Positions 7,676 through 17,654 of a stretch of 64,000 nt of DNA are shown here, piece by piece. Under the pieces are notes generated by a model. The model worked only from the letters and a program-made list of their open reading frames with translations. It was not told the origin of the DNA and ran no database searches. The position numbers and the translations under genes were made by a program. Numbering within the stretch: the stretch's first letter is position 1; every line of letters starts with the position of its first letter. The stretch is from positions 744,001 through 808,000 of the forward strand of contig CAMLMC010000001.1 of assembly GCA_946481075.1 (NCBI GenBank). The letters are read 5' to 3'. This DNA comes from an uncultured Alphaproteobacteria bacterium. GTDB lineage: Bacteria; Pseudomonadota; Alphaproteobacteria; Micavibrionales; Micavibrionaceae.

Positions 7676-9564
7676 AATTGAAGGGGTCAGGGGAACAGCA
7701 ATACATAAAAAACCCAACGCCGCGTAATTTGGGCACACTCATTGCGCTCGCGTTTTTCATGGCATGTTTCCCCGCCATGATTGTCTATGCTGCTGTGGTA
7801 TTCCAAAGGCCGGTGGGATGGGAACCGAACAGCAGCTTCAAAATAAGGATGCACCCGATACATAAAGTCCTAAAACCGCACAAGGGTATTGATTATAAGG
7901 GGCCTATTGGTACACCCGTAAATGTTGGCACCGGTATAAAAGGGTTTCGCTGCAAAAACGATCCGGATGGATTTGGAAGCTATGCAGAGGTTGACTATGA
8001 TTGTGATGTTACCGCCATTTACGCTCACTTAAGCAAATGCGATGCCGCAACACAAACTGCCCTTACCGGTAATTCGGGCGGCTCCACCGGCCCGCACCTC
8101 CATTTTGAAATCAGGTTAGGTGGCCCTCAAGGGGCATCCGTACCAGCTGAGCCTGTTATTGAGCGTGAATACAATGCTCAAGGGCAGCTTGTTGATATCG
8201 ATATGGATGGTGATGGCATTAAAGGTGAAACCTTGAGTTCAGGAGCGATCGGCAAAGATCTTTGCGATCCCGCTGTTCGCCAACAGCTTATCGATGAAGC
8301 CAATAATATTTTGAATGGGCTTGCCGGTAAAGACGGCGGAAAAACGCCAAACACATCCGGAGGAAGTGCAACTTACGTTCCGCCGGGATCGGGTGGAGGA
8401 ACAATTCCGAATGGATCTGGTGGCACTATCACCCTGCCACCTGGCGGCGGTTATTATATTGTGACCGACGAAGATGGCCGAACCGAAATTGTTGTAGATA
8501 TCAGTGAAGATACTCCAGATGTACCCATACTGCCGCCGGGCACAGCACCGAACCTTACACCATCAACTGATACCGATAACGAAGTGACGGGCTGCGCCAC
8601 CGACACATGGACGGCTATGGTGAACCAATCGGTTTTGCAAACACGGCGTGAAATGATTGCAAACCAGACCTATATCGCCAAGCCCGACAGCGTGATGGCT
8701 TACTCCTGCCTGACAGACCAGATAGACCATGTGCGCGAAGATTTAGGACCGATCTTCAGCGAAACAAAAAGATGGGTAAATGTCGAAGTTGATATCATCG
8801 GCAAAACCGTAACTGTGAATAAAGAACTCGGTGAATATTCATTGGATGGAGCAATCGTTAATGTTGCATTGTCTCCATATGAAATATGGATGCGCAGTTT
8901 CTTCGGTCACGATTTTCTCGGTGGGACAGAGACAACAGCACATACGGACCATGGCGATCATGCCCATACTGAAGACCAATCATACGCGGGTTGCGGTGTA
9001 ATGGCACAGGTTTGGCAAATGGCAAAATGCCGCAACGCCGATGATGAACAGATGTTCTATAAGTTCGAAGATCTGATCGGCAACGACCCGCGCAAGTTTC
9101 CCGAAGGCTACGCCTGCAACAACACGGGTATCACACAGGCGATGATTGATACGGCCAAAGGAAAACAGGTTAAATTTGATAAGGTGGATAGCTATGTCGA
9201 CCGGTTGTTCCCCGGCGATGACGGCCAATGCGCCCCGCCCGTCCCGACCGGGGTGACGGTGGTCCGCCGCGAGATTGGAGAATTCACGGACGCAGAAATC
9301 GCCGCCATGGACAACGCAGACATCGATGATCTTGAAGGTGTTATGGGATCAATGCGCGACCCGAATGTCGTTTCAAGCGAGAAACAACATGCCGATGGCG
9401 TCTGCCTCACGGCCGGATGCACCTTTGTCGTGGATGAAGACGGAAAAGGCTCCTGTGTTTTAGAAAAGCCGGAAGCCGAGGAGCCAGCCCCGGTCGAAAG
9501 AACCGGAGACCCCGTTATTGATTCGTATTTGGAAATGCAGGAAGGCATGAGACAGGGACAATAG
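7672..9564 (+). CDS. Exported M23 metallopeptidase fused to a cysteine-rich domain
   Basis: The protein has 630 residues. A membrane/signal segment (about 20-41) is followed by a LytM-type M23 domain with all key residues: H70-x3-D74, H119 in IYAHL, and H142/H144 in GPHLHFE. Such enzymes cut peptide cross-links of peptidoglycan. A DMDGDGIKGE calcium-like loop lies near 185, then a Gly/Pro-rich linker (about 220-300). Residues from about 307 form a cysteine-rich domain (CATDTW, KPDSVMAYSC, CGVMAQVWQMAKC, ADGVC). This domain recurs as the whole mature part of the next gene's product. The start overlaps the previous stop. By eye, parts such as 7672-8580 and 8750-8990 use more A/T-ending codons than the rest, so the gene may be mosaic. 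Confidence 0.82.
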   Translation: MKLKGSGEQQYIKNPTPRNLGTLIALAFFMACFPAMIVYAAVVFQRPVGWEPNSSFKIRMHPIHKVLKPHKGIDYKGPIGTPVNVGTGIKGFRCKNDPDGFGSYAEVDYDCDVTAIYAHLSKCDAATQTALTGNSGGSTGPHLHFEIRLGGPQGASVPAEPVIEREYNAQGQLVDIDMDGDGIKGETLSSGAIGKDLCDPAVRQQLIDEANNILNGLAGKDGGKTPNTSGGSATYVPPGSGGGTIPNGSGGTITLPPGGGYYIVTDEDGRTEIVVDISEDTPDVPILPPGTAPNLTPSTDTDNEVTGCATDTWTAMVNQSVLQTRREMIANQTYIAKPDSVMAYSCLTDQIDHVREDLGPIFSETKRWVNVEVDIIGKTVTVNKELGEYSLDGAIVNVALSPYEIWMRSFFGHDFLGGTETTAHTDHGDHAHTEDQSYAGCGVMAQVWQMAKCRNADDEQMFYKFEDLIGNDPRKFPEGYACNNTGITQAMIDTAKGKQVKFDKVDSYVDRLFPGDDGQCAPPVPTGVTVVRREIGEFTDAEIAAMDNADIDDLEGVMGSMRDPNVVSSEKQHADGVCLTAGCTFVVDEDGKGSCVLEKPEAEEPAPVERTGDPVIDSYLEMQEGMRQGQ

Positions 9565-9638
9565 CCATGAAACAGCAGGGTTTGCCAAACAAAGGCTTTT
9601 TTGGGTATTATAGGGAAATGGATAAGGGAAGAAACGCC

Positions 9639-10682
9639 ATGATTATGCGATACGGATTAACCATTGCGACCTTGGCCGCGCTGTTCGTCGCCTTCCCGGC
9701 AGACAATCAATCCTGCGCCCAGACGACATCAGGCGGCGGAATCGCCCCGCAAACTTGTGATACACAAGTATGGCAAACGATGGAAATGCGCGCCCGTATG
9801 GAAACGGAGCGGGAAATCATGCAAAACCAGAACCTGATCTTCAAACCGGACAGCGTTCTGGCCTATACCTGTTTCGACCATTTTGCCGAACATGCGGCGC
9901 AATATGGCGGCGTGCTCTTCACCCACACGACCTATTGGGATGGGAAAGAAATTATTCCGTGGGGTTCGCCGAACGGGATGGACCATGCCATTAAAACGGT
10001 CGTCTTGGATTCCATGAAAACATATATGGAGTCTAATTTTGGCGCGGATGGCGCAAGTTTTTCGATGCTTGGTGACCGCGGCAATGATCTGGGCGCAAGC
10101 GCAGGACTGGGCGCTTATCAAACGTCATTGCAAGGCAAAGGCACCTACAATTGCAACGTCATGAGCGCCGTGTGGAAGGCCGCCAAATGCATGAACTTCA
10201 TCCATAACAACAATTTCGAAGATATCGATGGGTTTTATCCTTTTATTAATTTGAAGGGCCATGATGGCGGCGAAGACATACAAGGCTATGAAACCATCAA
10301 TGAAACACGCCAATATCCGACTGCCCTCGCCTGTACCAGCGCGTTCAAGGTCTATCAAAACACCTGGGTCGATGCGTACCGCAAATCCCGCAACGAAAAC
10401 AGTTTTGGCACTATGAACAAATTTTACAATTTCAGCATTCCGCTGGTTCAGGCCTATCAGGATGTACGTGAGAAGGTTGAACCCGGCCAATGCGGCAATG
10501 CGATCTATACAGGTGTAACCGTGATTGAAACAGAAGGCACCTATGCCGATGGCGTTTGCACGAACCCGGGATGCGTGTATGTGAAATCCGGCAGTTCCGG
10601 ACAGTGTCAGGCCATAGGCGGTGGTGGACGCGGCGGTGGATCTTTTGCTACACCCGGGAATGGCACAGGCCAAGCAGAATAA
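9639..10682 (+). CDS. Exported cysteine-rich protein, paralogue of the M23 protein's C-terminal domain
   Basis: The product has 347 residues from this ATG, which directly begins a signal peptide (YGLTIATLAALFVAFP) and has AAGGGAAG upstream; an in-frame ATG at 9567 would add 24 residues. The mature part repeats the landmarks of the M23 protein's C-terminal domain in order: CDTQVW, REIMQNQNLIFKPDSV, AYTC, CNVMSAVWKAAKC, TGVTV, ADGVC and a Gly-x-Cys end. No catalytic motif is seen; paired cysteines suggest disulfides. A Gly-rich tail closes the protein. It is the last of four co-oriented exported genes and probably acts with the peptidase at the cell wall or outside. The family is not recognised. 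Confidence 0.7.
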   Translation: MIMRYGLTIATLAALFVAFPADNQSCAQTTSGGGIAPQTCDTQVWQTMEMRARMETEREIMQNQNLIFKPDSVLAYTCFDHFAEHAAQYGGVLFTHTTYWDGKEIIPWGSPNGMDHAIKTVVLDSMKTYMESNFGADGASFSMLGDRGNDLGASAGLGAYQTSLQGKGTYNCNVMSAVWKAAKCMNFIHNNNFEDIDGFYPFINLKGHDGGEDIQGYETINETRQYPTALACTSAFKVYQNTWVDAYRKSRNENSFGTMNKFYNFSIPLVQAYQDVREKVEPGQCGNAIYTGVTVIETEGTYADGVCTNPGCVYVKSGSSGQCQAIGGGGRGGGSFATPGNGTGQAE

Positions 10683-10688
10683 GAAACT

Positions 10689-11108
10689 CTAATGCCCCGG
10701 CTTCTTCTCTTCACGAAGGCGCATATATTCCATGACGATGGCGGCGACCTTCTGGCGGTCAACAGGAACCATTTCCGGTCCCATCGCCGTCTTTGATGTC
10801 GTGACGTTCGTTTCGGCGGGTTTGGCAGCCTGCTGCGCGGCATAGGCGGCGGCGGCATTTCCGGCGGATGTTTTGGGATGGGAAACCTTTTTTACGCTCA
10901 GGCCATCGACATCTCCTGCCGAATATACGCCTTTTTTCCCTTGCGCGCCTTTGGGTTCAACAGGCCCCGCAAGGCCGGCGGCGGATATTCTTTCTTTCAT
11001 CGCGGATAAAAGTTCAGGGTCGATTTTGGCTCTGGTCTCGCGCAGGACTTCCATGGCCTGATCGAGGATTTTCCGGCGTTTTCCCGCGGATTGCTCCTGT
11101 TTTACCAT
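10689..11108 (-). CDS. Hypothetical protein, Ala/Lys-rich
   Basis: This is a 139-residue protein without signal peptide or membrane segment. A helical N-terminus (KRRKILDQAMEVLRETRAKI) and a helical C-terminus (DRQKVAAIVMEYMRLREE) flank a low-complexity middle rich in Ala, Lys and Ser. Its coding pattern and position in a gap between two plus-strand genes make it a likely real gene. The stop lies 7 bases from the convergent exported-protein gene. I do not recognise the family and no function can be given. Confidence 0.6.
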   Translation of the reverse strand: MVKQEQSAGKRRKILDQAMEVLRETRAKIDPELLSAMKERISAAGLAGPVEPKGAQGKKGVYSAGDVDGLSVKKVSHPKTSAGNAAAAYAAQQAAKPAETNVTTSKTAMGPEMVPVDRQKVAAIVMEYMRLREEKKPGH

Positions 11109-11227
11109 GGATAAATCTTTGCCTTTCCGCCAAAACCGCCTATACCTTTACAGGCGGAAACTCTGGCTATCCATAACCAGTATACCGTGAAAATAACAAA
11201 TGAATAGAAAAGCTTTATAATCCGTCC

Positions 11228-12526
11228 ATGTCCGGCCTTCTGACCATTTATGAAACCCTGCTCCGCGCCGGAAAACCGGCCATCAATGCGCTTTTGAAGC
11301 GGCGGCTTAAGGCGGGAAAGGAAGATGCAGGGCGCATGGGTGAACGGCGTGGCATTGCCGGCCGCCCCCGCCCCCGTGGCCCGCTTGTATGGATACACGC
11401 GGCAAGCGTGGGGGAGGCCCAGTCTACTCTCATCCTGATCGATGCCATCGGTCAAGCCTATCCGGGCACGCACATCATGGTGACGACGGGGACTGTATCA
11501 TCCGCCGCCCTGATGGCAAAACGCCTGCCGCCTTTCGCATTTCATCAATTCATCCCGGTCGATCACCCGGACTGGGTTGCTGATTTTCTCGATCACTGGA
11601 AACCCGATCTCACCCTCTGGATGGAATCCGAACTCTGGCCCAATCTATTAAAGGCCGTGCGGAGCAGGAACATTCCTGCGGCGCTGATCAATGCCCGCCT
11701 ATCGGAACGCTCTTTCGCCCGCTGGCAACTGGCGCGTGGTCTCATCCGCGAAACGCTTTCCACATTCAACGTCATCATGACACAAACAACGATGGATGAA
11801 TCCCGTTACCGTGATCTTGGATCGCAGAATGTGGTAACGACCAGTAATTTGAAATACAGCTCGGCCCCCCTTCCGTTTAGTGCAGAATCCCTATCCGCCT
11901 TGAAGGCCTGTATTGCGGGACGGCCCGTCTGGGTTTATGCCAGTTCCCACAACGGCGAGGAAACATTGGCTTGCCGCGTGCATCAACGTCTTGAACAAGC
12001 CTTGCCAGAACTTCTGACCATTATCGTACCGCGGCATATCGACAGGCGGCATGACATTGCAAGCATATGCGAAGATGCCGGTCTGTCCTATTCCCTGCGC
12101 GGCGAAGGCCATGTGCCGCCACGCGATATCGACAAAATTTATATCGCCGACACCATGGGCGAACTCGGTCTGTTTTATAGCCTTGCGCCCGTTGCCTTGA
12201 TTGGCCGGTCGTTTAGCCTCGACGGAGGCGGCGGACACAATCCGGTCGAGGCCGCGCAACTGAATTGTGCAGTCCTGACAGGACCGAATGTGCAATATCA
12301 ACAGCAGATGTTCGATGATATGTTTGCGGACGGTGCGGCACGGCAGGTGAAAACCGAAGATGAACTATACCAGACACTTCTGCAACTTTTCACCTCCCCA
12401 GAAGCACTGAAGACATTGCAGGAAAAATCGGCCTCCTTCGCAGCCGAAAAATCGCATGTCATAGACATCGTCATGTCAAACCTGAAACCGTATCTTGCCA
12501 CGTTGGAGACGAAGGATGCTGCGTAA
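11228..12526 (+). CDS. waaA: 3-deoxy-D-manno-octulosonic acid (Kdo) transferase
   Basis: WaaA (KdtA) transfers Kdo from CMP-Kdo to lipid IVA at the inner membrane's cytoplasmic face. The 432-residue protein matches family length: an N-terminal amphipathic anchor, then WIHAASVGEAQS (the glycosyltransferase 30 start, with the glutamate base near residue 62). It also has LWMESELWPNL and a C-terminal GRSFSLDGGGGHNPVEAA nucleotide-sugar site. lpxK begins 11 bases before its stop, and an lpxL-like gene follows, so three consecutive steps of Kdo-lipid A assembly are in one operon. Confidence 0.95.
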   Translation: MSGLLTIYETLLRAGKPAINALLKRRLKAGKEDAGRMGERRGIAGRPRPRGPLVWIHAASVGEAQSTLILIDAIGQAYPGTHIMVTTGTVSSAALMAKRLPPFAFHQFIPVDHPDWVADFLDHWKPDLTLWMESELWPNLLKAVRSRNIPAALINARLSERSFARWQLARGLIRETLSTFNVIMTQTTMDESRYRDLGSQNVVTTSNLKYSSAPLPFSAESLSALKACIAGRPVWVYASSHNGEETLACRVHQRLEQALPELLTIIVPRHIDRRHDIASICEDAGLSYSLRGEGHVPPRDIDKIYIADTMGELGLFYSLAPVALIGRSFSLDGGGGHNPVEAAQLNCAVLTGPNVQYQQQMFDDMFADGAARQVKTEDELYQTLLQLFTSPEALKTLQEKSASFAAEKSHVIDIVMSNLKPYLATLETKDAA

Positions 12527-13463
12527 GGCTCCATCCTTCTGGAAGAAAAACGGCGCAGCTTCGGCGCTGCTTTCCCCACTGTCCTGCGTTTATTACATAG
12601 CGCACAGAATCAAATGGGCGCTAACCAAACCCTATAAGGCAAAAGTTCCGGTTGTCTGCATTGGCGGCATCGTTGCGGGCGGCAGCGGTAAAACACCGAC
12701 CATTCACGCTGTTCTAAATCTGATGACATTCGACAATTTATATCAAAAACCGGTCGTGCTCCTGCGCGGTTATGGCGGGTCTTACAAAGGCCCCCTCGTC
12801 GTTGATCCGCAAAAACATACCTATCGTGATGTGGGCGATGAGGCCCTTCTCCATGCCGCCATGACCACGACGATCATCTCCGCTGACCGTGCGGCAGGGG
12901 CAAAACTGGCGGAAGAAATCGGCGCAGACCTTATCCTGATGGATGACGGATTGCAGAATAATTCTTTGGTAAAAGATTTCAGCCTGCTCGTGATTGACGG
13001 AACGCAAGGGCTTGGCAATGGCAAATTGTTACCCGCAGGCCCGCTTCGTGAGCCTTTATCCGATGCGCTGCCCCGCGTTGCCGCTATCGTGCAGATTGGC
13101 GAAGGCGACATGCCCTATAAAAAACCTATATTTCAGGCGATTGTCACGGCAAAAACCATTCCCGATAAAACCAAACCATATTTCGGTTTTGCGGGAATTG
13201 GCGATCCCTATAAATTTAAAAAGAAACTTGTTGATCTTGGGTTGAAGGTTGAAGGTTTCCTGCCCTATGCCGATCATCATCCATACATCGATGCAGATAT
13301 TCTCTGCCTGAAAGAAATGGCGGCGCACCGGACATTAATTACAACCGCCAAAGATTATGTACGCATTCCTGTATCCCTTCGCGATGGGATTGAAATTCTG
13401 CCTATCGAATTGACATTCAAAACCCCTGACGCCGTCATACAAATGCTGAAGGCTCTCAAATGA
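12516..13463 (+). CDS. lpxK: Tetraacyldisaccharide 4'-kinase
   Basis: LpxK phosphorylates the 4' position of the lipid A disaccharide precursor. The product has 315 residues from the ATG that overlaps the end of waaA; AAGGATG-type sequence within waaA precedes it. The P-loop GGIVAGGSGKT lies at residues 50-60, unusually deep as is normal for LpxK, after an N-terminal membrane-associated helix. VLLRGYGG, LILMDDGLQN and a later YADHHPY are further family motifs. It is translationally coupled to both neighbours (the next start overlaps its stop by 4 bases). Confidence 0.94.
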   Translation: MLRKAPSFWKKNGAASALLSPLSCVYYIAHRIKWALTKPYKAKVPVVCIGGIVAGGSGKTPTIHAVLNLMTFDNLYQKPVVLLRGYGGSYKGPLVVDPQKHTYRDVGDEALLHAAMTTTIISADRAAGAKLAEEIGADLILMDDGLQNNSLVKDFSLLVIDGTQGLGNGKLLPAGPLREPLSDALPRVAAIVQIGEGDMPYKKPIFQAIVTAKTIPDKTKPYFGFAGIGDPYKFKKKLVDLGLKVEGFLPYADHHPYIDADILCLKEMAAHRTLITTAKDYVRIPVSLRDGIEILPIELTFKTPDAVIQMLKALK

Positions 13464-14296
13464 AAAAAATACGCTATATGCTAGAGGCCGCATTATTGGG
13501 CCTTGCCTTTTTCATTTTTAAAATGATGCCTGCGGAGATGGCATCGGCTTGCGGTGGATGGGTTGGCAGGACCGTCGGCCCACGCCTTGCCGCATCCCGT
13601 AAGGCGCTGAAACACGTGTCGCAATCTTTTCCTGATAAAAGCGAGGAAGAGCGCCATGCCATCGTGCATGATATGTGGGATAATCTTGGCCGCGTCATGG
13701 CGGAATATCCGCATCTAGGCGAACTTGTCATGAAAGCCGAAATTGTGGGTGAGGAACATTTAAAATCGCTGCCCCCCTCTTACGTCATTATCGGCGGACA
13801 TGTTGCCAATTGGGAAGTCATGCCGTTTTATTTCAATCACCGTATCAACCTTCCCGTGACGGCGATATACCGTGAGCCGAACAATCCTTATGTCGCCCGT
13901 TTATTGGAACGCGCACGGGACCCCGGCGAACAGGGACTTTACACACCAAAGTCAACCAAAGGATCTCGGGATATATTAAAGGCCATGCATGATGGCGGAC
14001 GAATCGTTCTTTTATTCGATCAAAAATATAACCAGGGTATCGCATCGGATTTCTTTGGGCACCCCGCCATGACCAGCCCCTCTTTTGCACAAATCGCCCG
14101 TAAATATAGCTGCCCGATTGTCCCCGTCTGGGTTGAACGCCTCAAAGGCGCATCTTTTCGTATCGTCATAGACACACCGATTGATGCCGCGGGCAATGAT
14201 GAAGACGTTCTCGCCACGGCGCACAGGCGTTTGGAAACCCATATCCGTAAAAACCCTGCCCAGTGGCTCTGGCTCCACCGTCGCTGGATTACATAA
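13460..14296 (+). CDS. LpxL/HtrB-like lipid A late acyltransferase
   Basis: Late acyltransferases add secondary acyl chains to Kdo-lipid A at the inner membrane. The 278-residue product has an N-terminal membrane helix (ALLGLAFFIFKMM) and the catalytic H-x4-E signature in GGHVANWE (H114, E119). It also has AIYREPNN and LLFDQKYNQG regions typical of the LABLAT family, and ends in PAQWLWLHRRW. Its place behind waaA and lpxK supports the lipid A role. Which acyl position it serves cannot be told from sequence. Confidence 0.9.
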   Translation: MKKIRYMLEAALLGLAFFIFKMMPAEMASACGGWVGRTVGPRLAASRKALKHVSQSFPDKSEEERHAIVHDMWDNLGRVMAEYPHLGELVMKAEIVGEEHLKSLPPSYVIIGGHVANWEVMPFYFNHRINLPVTAIYREPNNPYVARLLERARDPGEQGLYTPKSTKGSRDILKAMHDGGRIVLLFDQKYNQGIASDFFGHPAMTSPSFAQIARKYSCPIVPVWVERLKGASFRIVIDTPIDAAGNDEDVLATAHRRLETHIRKNPAQWLWLHRRWIT

Positions 14297-14386
14297 GCGG
14301 CTGATGTTAGAGAGAATCCTTGCAGTTTCCGGCCCCTTTGGCTTACAACAAACGGACTAATTTCAATGATTTTGAGTGAATGACCA

Positions 14387-15742
14387 ATGACGCAGAACTG
14401 GGCCCCCGATACATGGAAAGACAAACCGGCGAAACAGCTTCCGGCCTATCCGGATGAAGCCGCGCTGCAGGCGGCCGAAAACGTCATCGCCGCCATGCCG
14501 CCGCTCGTCTTTGCGGGGGAAGCGCGCAATTTGAAATCCCAGCTTGCGAATGTCGCGGCGGGAAATGCCTTTGTCCTCCAGGGCGGTGATTGTGCCGAGA
14601 GCTTCGCGGAATTCAGCGCGAACAAAATTCGCGATACGTTCCGCGTTCTTTTGCAGATGGCCATCGTCATGACCTATGGCGGCACCATGCCGATTGTGAA
14701 GATGGGCCGCGTTGCGGGACAGTTTGCCAAACCGCGTTCCGATGACAATGAAACGAAAGGCGATGTGACCCTTCCCGTTTATCGTGGTGATATTATCAAC
14801 GGTTTCGATTTCACGCCGGAATCGCGTATTCCCGATCCACAACGAATGGTCCGTGCCTACAATCAGGCGGCGGCAACGCTCAACCTCCTCCGCGCGTTTG
14901 CCCAAGGTGGGTACGCCGATCTGCAAAAGGTCCATAGCTGGAATCTTGATTTCGTGAAAGACAGTCCCCTGACCGAACGATATGAAGCGATGGCTGCCGA
15001 AATCGACCGTGCCCTCGCCTTCATGCGGGCCTGCGGCGTAACGGGCGCGAACGTCCCATCGATGCGTGAAACGGATTTCTTTACATGCCATGAGGCCCTG
15101 CTTCTTCCCTATGAACAGGCGATGACACGCGTGGATTCCACGACAGGCGACTGGTACGACACATCCGCCCACTTCCTGTGGATTGGTGCGCGCACAAACC
15201 AGTCCGAGGGTGCGCAGGTCGAATTCGTCCGCGGGATTAAAAACCCGATCGGGTTGAAATGCCCGCCGAGCCTTGATCCGGATACGTTGATCCGCCTGAT
15301 CGACACCATCAACCCGGAAAACGAACCTGGGCGTCTCTCCCTCATCGCGCGTATGGGGGCTGGGCAAGTCATCGACAAACTATCCCCGCTCGTCCGCCGT
15401 GTGAAGGAAGAAGGCCGCACGGTCGCGTGGATTTGCGACCCGATGCATGGCAACACCGAGAAATCATCGACAGGATATAAGACACGCAAGTTTGACAATA
15501 TCCTGTCCGAAGTGCGCGACTTTTTCACCGTTCACCGCACCGAAGGAACCCATGCCGGCGGCGTCCATTTCGAAATGACGGGCCAGAACGTGACCGAATG
15601 TATCGGCGGCGCGTATGATGTAACCGAAGAAGATTTATCATCCCGTTATCACACGGCATGCGATCCCCGTCTCAATGCCAACCAGGCATTGGAACTGGCA
15701 TTCCTCGTGGCCGATGAATTAAAGACAATGAAGGCGACATGA
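14387..15742 (+). CDS. aroG: 3-deoxy-7-phosphoheptulonate synthase, class II
   Basis: The enzyme condenses phosphoenolpyruvate and erythrose 4-phosphate, the entry to the shikimate pathway. The 451 residues match plant/Mycobacterium-type class II DAHP synthases rather than the shorter E. coli class I. Motifs include [10 protein letters not shown] (metal-binding Cys), VGRVAGQ-like [22 protein letters not shown]-like WIGARTNQ, and [10 protein letters not shown] and [15 protein letters not shown] near the end. The gene symbol varies between species. The stop overlaps the start of nadE (ATGA), so the two are coupled. Confidence 0.95.
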   Translation: MTQNWAPDTWKDKPAKQLPAYPDEAALQAAENVIAAMPPLVFAGEARNLKSQLANVAAGNAFVLQGGDCAESFAEFSANKIRDTFRVLLQMAIVMTYGGTMPIVKMGRVAGQFAKPRSDDNETKGDVTLPVYRGDIINGFDFTPESRIPDPQRMVRAYNQAAATLNLLRAFAQGGYADLQKVHSWNLDFVKDSPLTERYEAMAAEIDRALAFMRACGVTGANVPSMRETDFFTCHEALLLPYEQAMTRVDSTTGDWYDTSAHFLWIGARTNQSEGAQVEFVRGIKNPIGLKCPPSLDPDTLIRLIDTINPENEPGRLSLIARMGAGQVIDKLSPLVRRVKEEGRTVAWICDPMHGNTEKSSTGYKTRKFDNILSEVRDFFTVHRTEGTHAGGVHFEMTGQNVTECIGGAYDVTEEDLSSRYHTACDPRLNANQALELAFLVADELKTMKAT

Positions 15743-17304
15743 TCGGCGATCTGAAAATCGCGATTGCGCAAATCAATCCGATTGTCGGAAATATTACGCA
15801 CAATCTCGATCTTGTCCGTAATGCGCTGGCACAATGCAACGACTTTGATCTCGTCGTCTTTCCTGAGTTGGTCGTCTGCGGTTATCCGCCTGAAGATCTG
15901 GTTTTAAAACCATCTTTCTTGCGCGATTGCATGGAACAATCGCGCCACTTCATCGAAAACCATAAAAGCAGCGCCGCTTATATCCTCACAACGCCGTGGG
16001 TGGTCGATGGGAAGGCGTACAACGCTGCGCTGTTTGTCGAAAACCAAAACATAAAACACATCACACTGAAAAAGAACCTGCCCAATTACGGCGTGTTCGA
16101 TGAATGGCGTGTGTTCAAACCCGGCCCGTTGCCTACCCCCGTGGAATTCAAAGGACATACACTCGGGATCGTTGTTTGCGAAGATATCTGGTTCCCCGAA
16201 GTGACGGCCCATTTGAAACAAAATGGCGCGGAAATCATTCTTTCCCCCAACGGATCGCCTTTCGCCACAACAAAACGGGCACGCCGCCACGACATTGTTG
16301 CATCCCGTGTGAAGGAGACAGGCCTGCCACTTCTGTATGTCAACCAAGTCGGCGGGCAGGACGACCTTGTCTATGACGGCGGGTCGATGGCTTATAACGC
16401 GCAAGGCCACAAGATTTTTCAGGCGCCGTATTGCCAGTCCTATGTCGGCGCTATCGGGCAAAGCGTCAAAGAACCATCCGATTTAGAGGCCGTTTATGAT
16501 TGCCTGAAACTTGGTCTTCGCGACTACATAGAAAAGAATAAATTTCCGGGCATCATCATCGGCATGTCGGGCGGGGTCGACTCCGCTCTTTCCGCCGTCA
16601 TCGCCGCCGATGCCATAGGTGCGGACAAAGTCCGCTGCGTCATGATGCCCTCACCATTTACATCGCAAGAGAGTCTTGAGGACGCACAGGAATGCTCCAA
16701 AGCGCTTGGCGTGCCCTATGAAATCATCGAAATCGATACTGTAATGAAGGCCTATGAAGGAACGATTCCAAACCTATCCGGTCTTGCGCATGAGAATATG
16801 CAGGCGCGTGTGCGCGGCCTTATTCTCATGTCACTTTCCAACCAAACCGGTTCGATGGTTCTAACCACAGGAAATAAAAGCGAGATGGCGGTTGGCTATG
16901 CCACGCTGTATGGCGATATGTGCGGCGGTTTTAATGTTCTTAAAGACATTTACAAAACCCATGTCTATGAACTCTCTCGCTGGCGCAACACATTGTCGCC
17001 CGTAATACCGGAACGGATCATTACCAAGGCGCCGACGGCCGAACTACGCGACAACCAAAAGGATCAGGACAGCCTGCCGCCTTACGATGTTCTCGACGCC
17101 ATTCTAAAAGGTCTGATCGAAGATGATCTTGGTGTGGCCGATCTGATCAAAGACGGGTTTGATGAAGCGACGGTGAAAAAGGTTAATCGTCTGTTGGATA
17201 TTGCCGAATACAAGCGCCGCCAATCCGCCCCGGGGCCAAAAATCACCACCCGCGCCTTTGGCCGCGACCGCCGTTATCCGATTACAAATGGATATAAGGG
17301 TTAA
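15739..17304 (+). CDS. nadE: NAD+ synthase, glutamine-hydrolysing
   Basis: This enzyme makes NAD+ from deamido-NAD using ammonia released from glutamine. Of 521 residues, the first about 250 are a nitrilase-type amidase with the triad E43, K111 (in [12 protein letters not shown]) and C147 (IVVCEDIW). From about 270 comes the ATP-pyrophosphatase synthetase with SGGVDSAL (277-284) and later [16 protein letters not shown]. Both halves are complete, so the enzyme can use glutamine directly. It overlaps aroG upstream, and its stop overlaps that of the convergent ClpS-like gene. Confidence 0.96.
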   Translation: MIGDLKIAIAQINPIVGNITHNLDLVRNALAQCNDFDLVVFPELVVCGYPPEDLVLKPSFLRDCMEQSRHFIENHKSSAAYILTTPWVVDGKAYNAALFVENQNIKHITLKKNLPNYGVFDEWRVFKPGPLPTPVEFKGHTLGIVVCEDIWFPEVTAHLKQNGAEIILSPNGSPFATTKRARRHDIVASRVKETGLPLLYVNQVGGQDDLVYDGGSMAYNAQGHKIFQAPYCQSYVGAIGQSVKEPSDLEAVYDCLKLGLRDYIEKNKFPGIIIGMSGGVDSALSAVIAADAIGADKVRCVMMPSPFTSQESLEDAQECSKALGVPYEIIEIDTVMKAYEGTIPNLSGLAHENMQARVRGLILMSLSNQTGSMVLTTGNKSEMAVGYATLYGDMCGGFNVLKDIYKTHVYELSRWRNTLSPVIPERIITKAPTAELRDNQKDQDSLPPYDVLDAILKGLIEDDLGVADLIKDGFDEATVKKVNRLLDIAEYKRRQSAPGPKITTRAFGRDRRYPITNGYKG

Positions 17305-17654
17305 GGCGAAGGCTCGGCTGTAAAACTTACATTGCGTAATTTGAAACCACAAATCATTCCGCGCTTCTTCTTCTCCGCGCCGGCCTCTTCGGCTTTTTCC
17401 TGAGCCGCTTCGCGGGTGGAAGTGAAAACAACATCCTTACCATCCACACAAGCGACAGCCGCGTGGGCAATCGCCTCAATAGGATGCTTGTTAAAAATGT
17501 CTGTAATCACACAAGCAACGCACGAATTAACTTTTCCGTTGGCATTCTTCTGGTGAACAATGACATCGTACATTGGCGGACGTTTCGTCTTTTTTTCAGG
17601 CGCGGCCCCGTCTGCAGTCCCGACTGTTTTAACATCTGTATCATCTATGATCAT
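17301..17654 (-). CDS. Divergent ClpS-like protein
   Basis: The product has 117 residues. Residues 26-108 follow the ClpS fold in order: RPPMYDVIVHQKN (ClpS has P-P-x-MY-x-VI followed by N-D-D), a helix AVACVDGKDVVFTSTREAAQEK in place of ClpS's V-H-x2-G-K...T-x-E-V-A-E-x-K, and GMICGFKL at the end. ClpS docks on ClpA and delivers N-degron substrates to ClpAP. Here the substrate-binding N-D-D triplet is Q35-K36-N37, and the pocket His is Cys69, so classical N-degron binding is unlikely. An extended N-terminus of 25 residues is as in ClpS. The stop codons of this gene and nadE overlap. The ClpS assignment rests on my own alignment by eye. Confidence 0.65.
   Translation of the reverse strand: MIIDDTDVKTVGTADGAAPEKKTKRPPMYDVIVHQKNANGKVNSCVACVITDIFNKHPIEAIAHAAVACVDGKDVVFTSTREAAQEKAEEAGAEKKKRGMICGFKLRNVSFTAEPSP

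Noticed and set aside
14363..15367. 334-codon minus-strand ORF
   Set aside because: It lies antisense within the class II DAHP synthase gene, which carries all family motifs.
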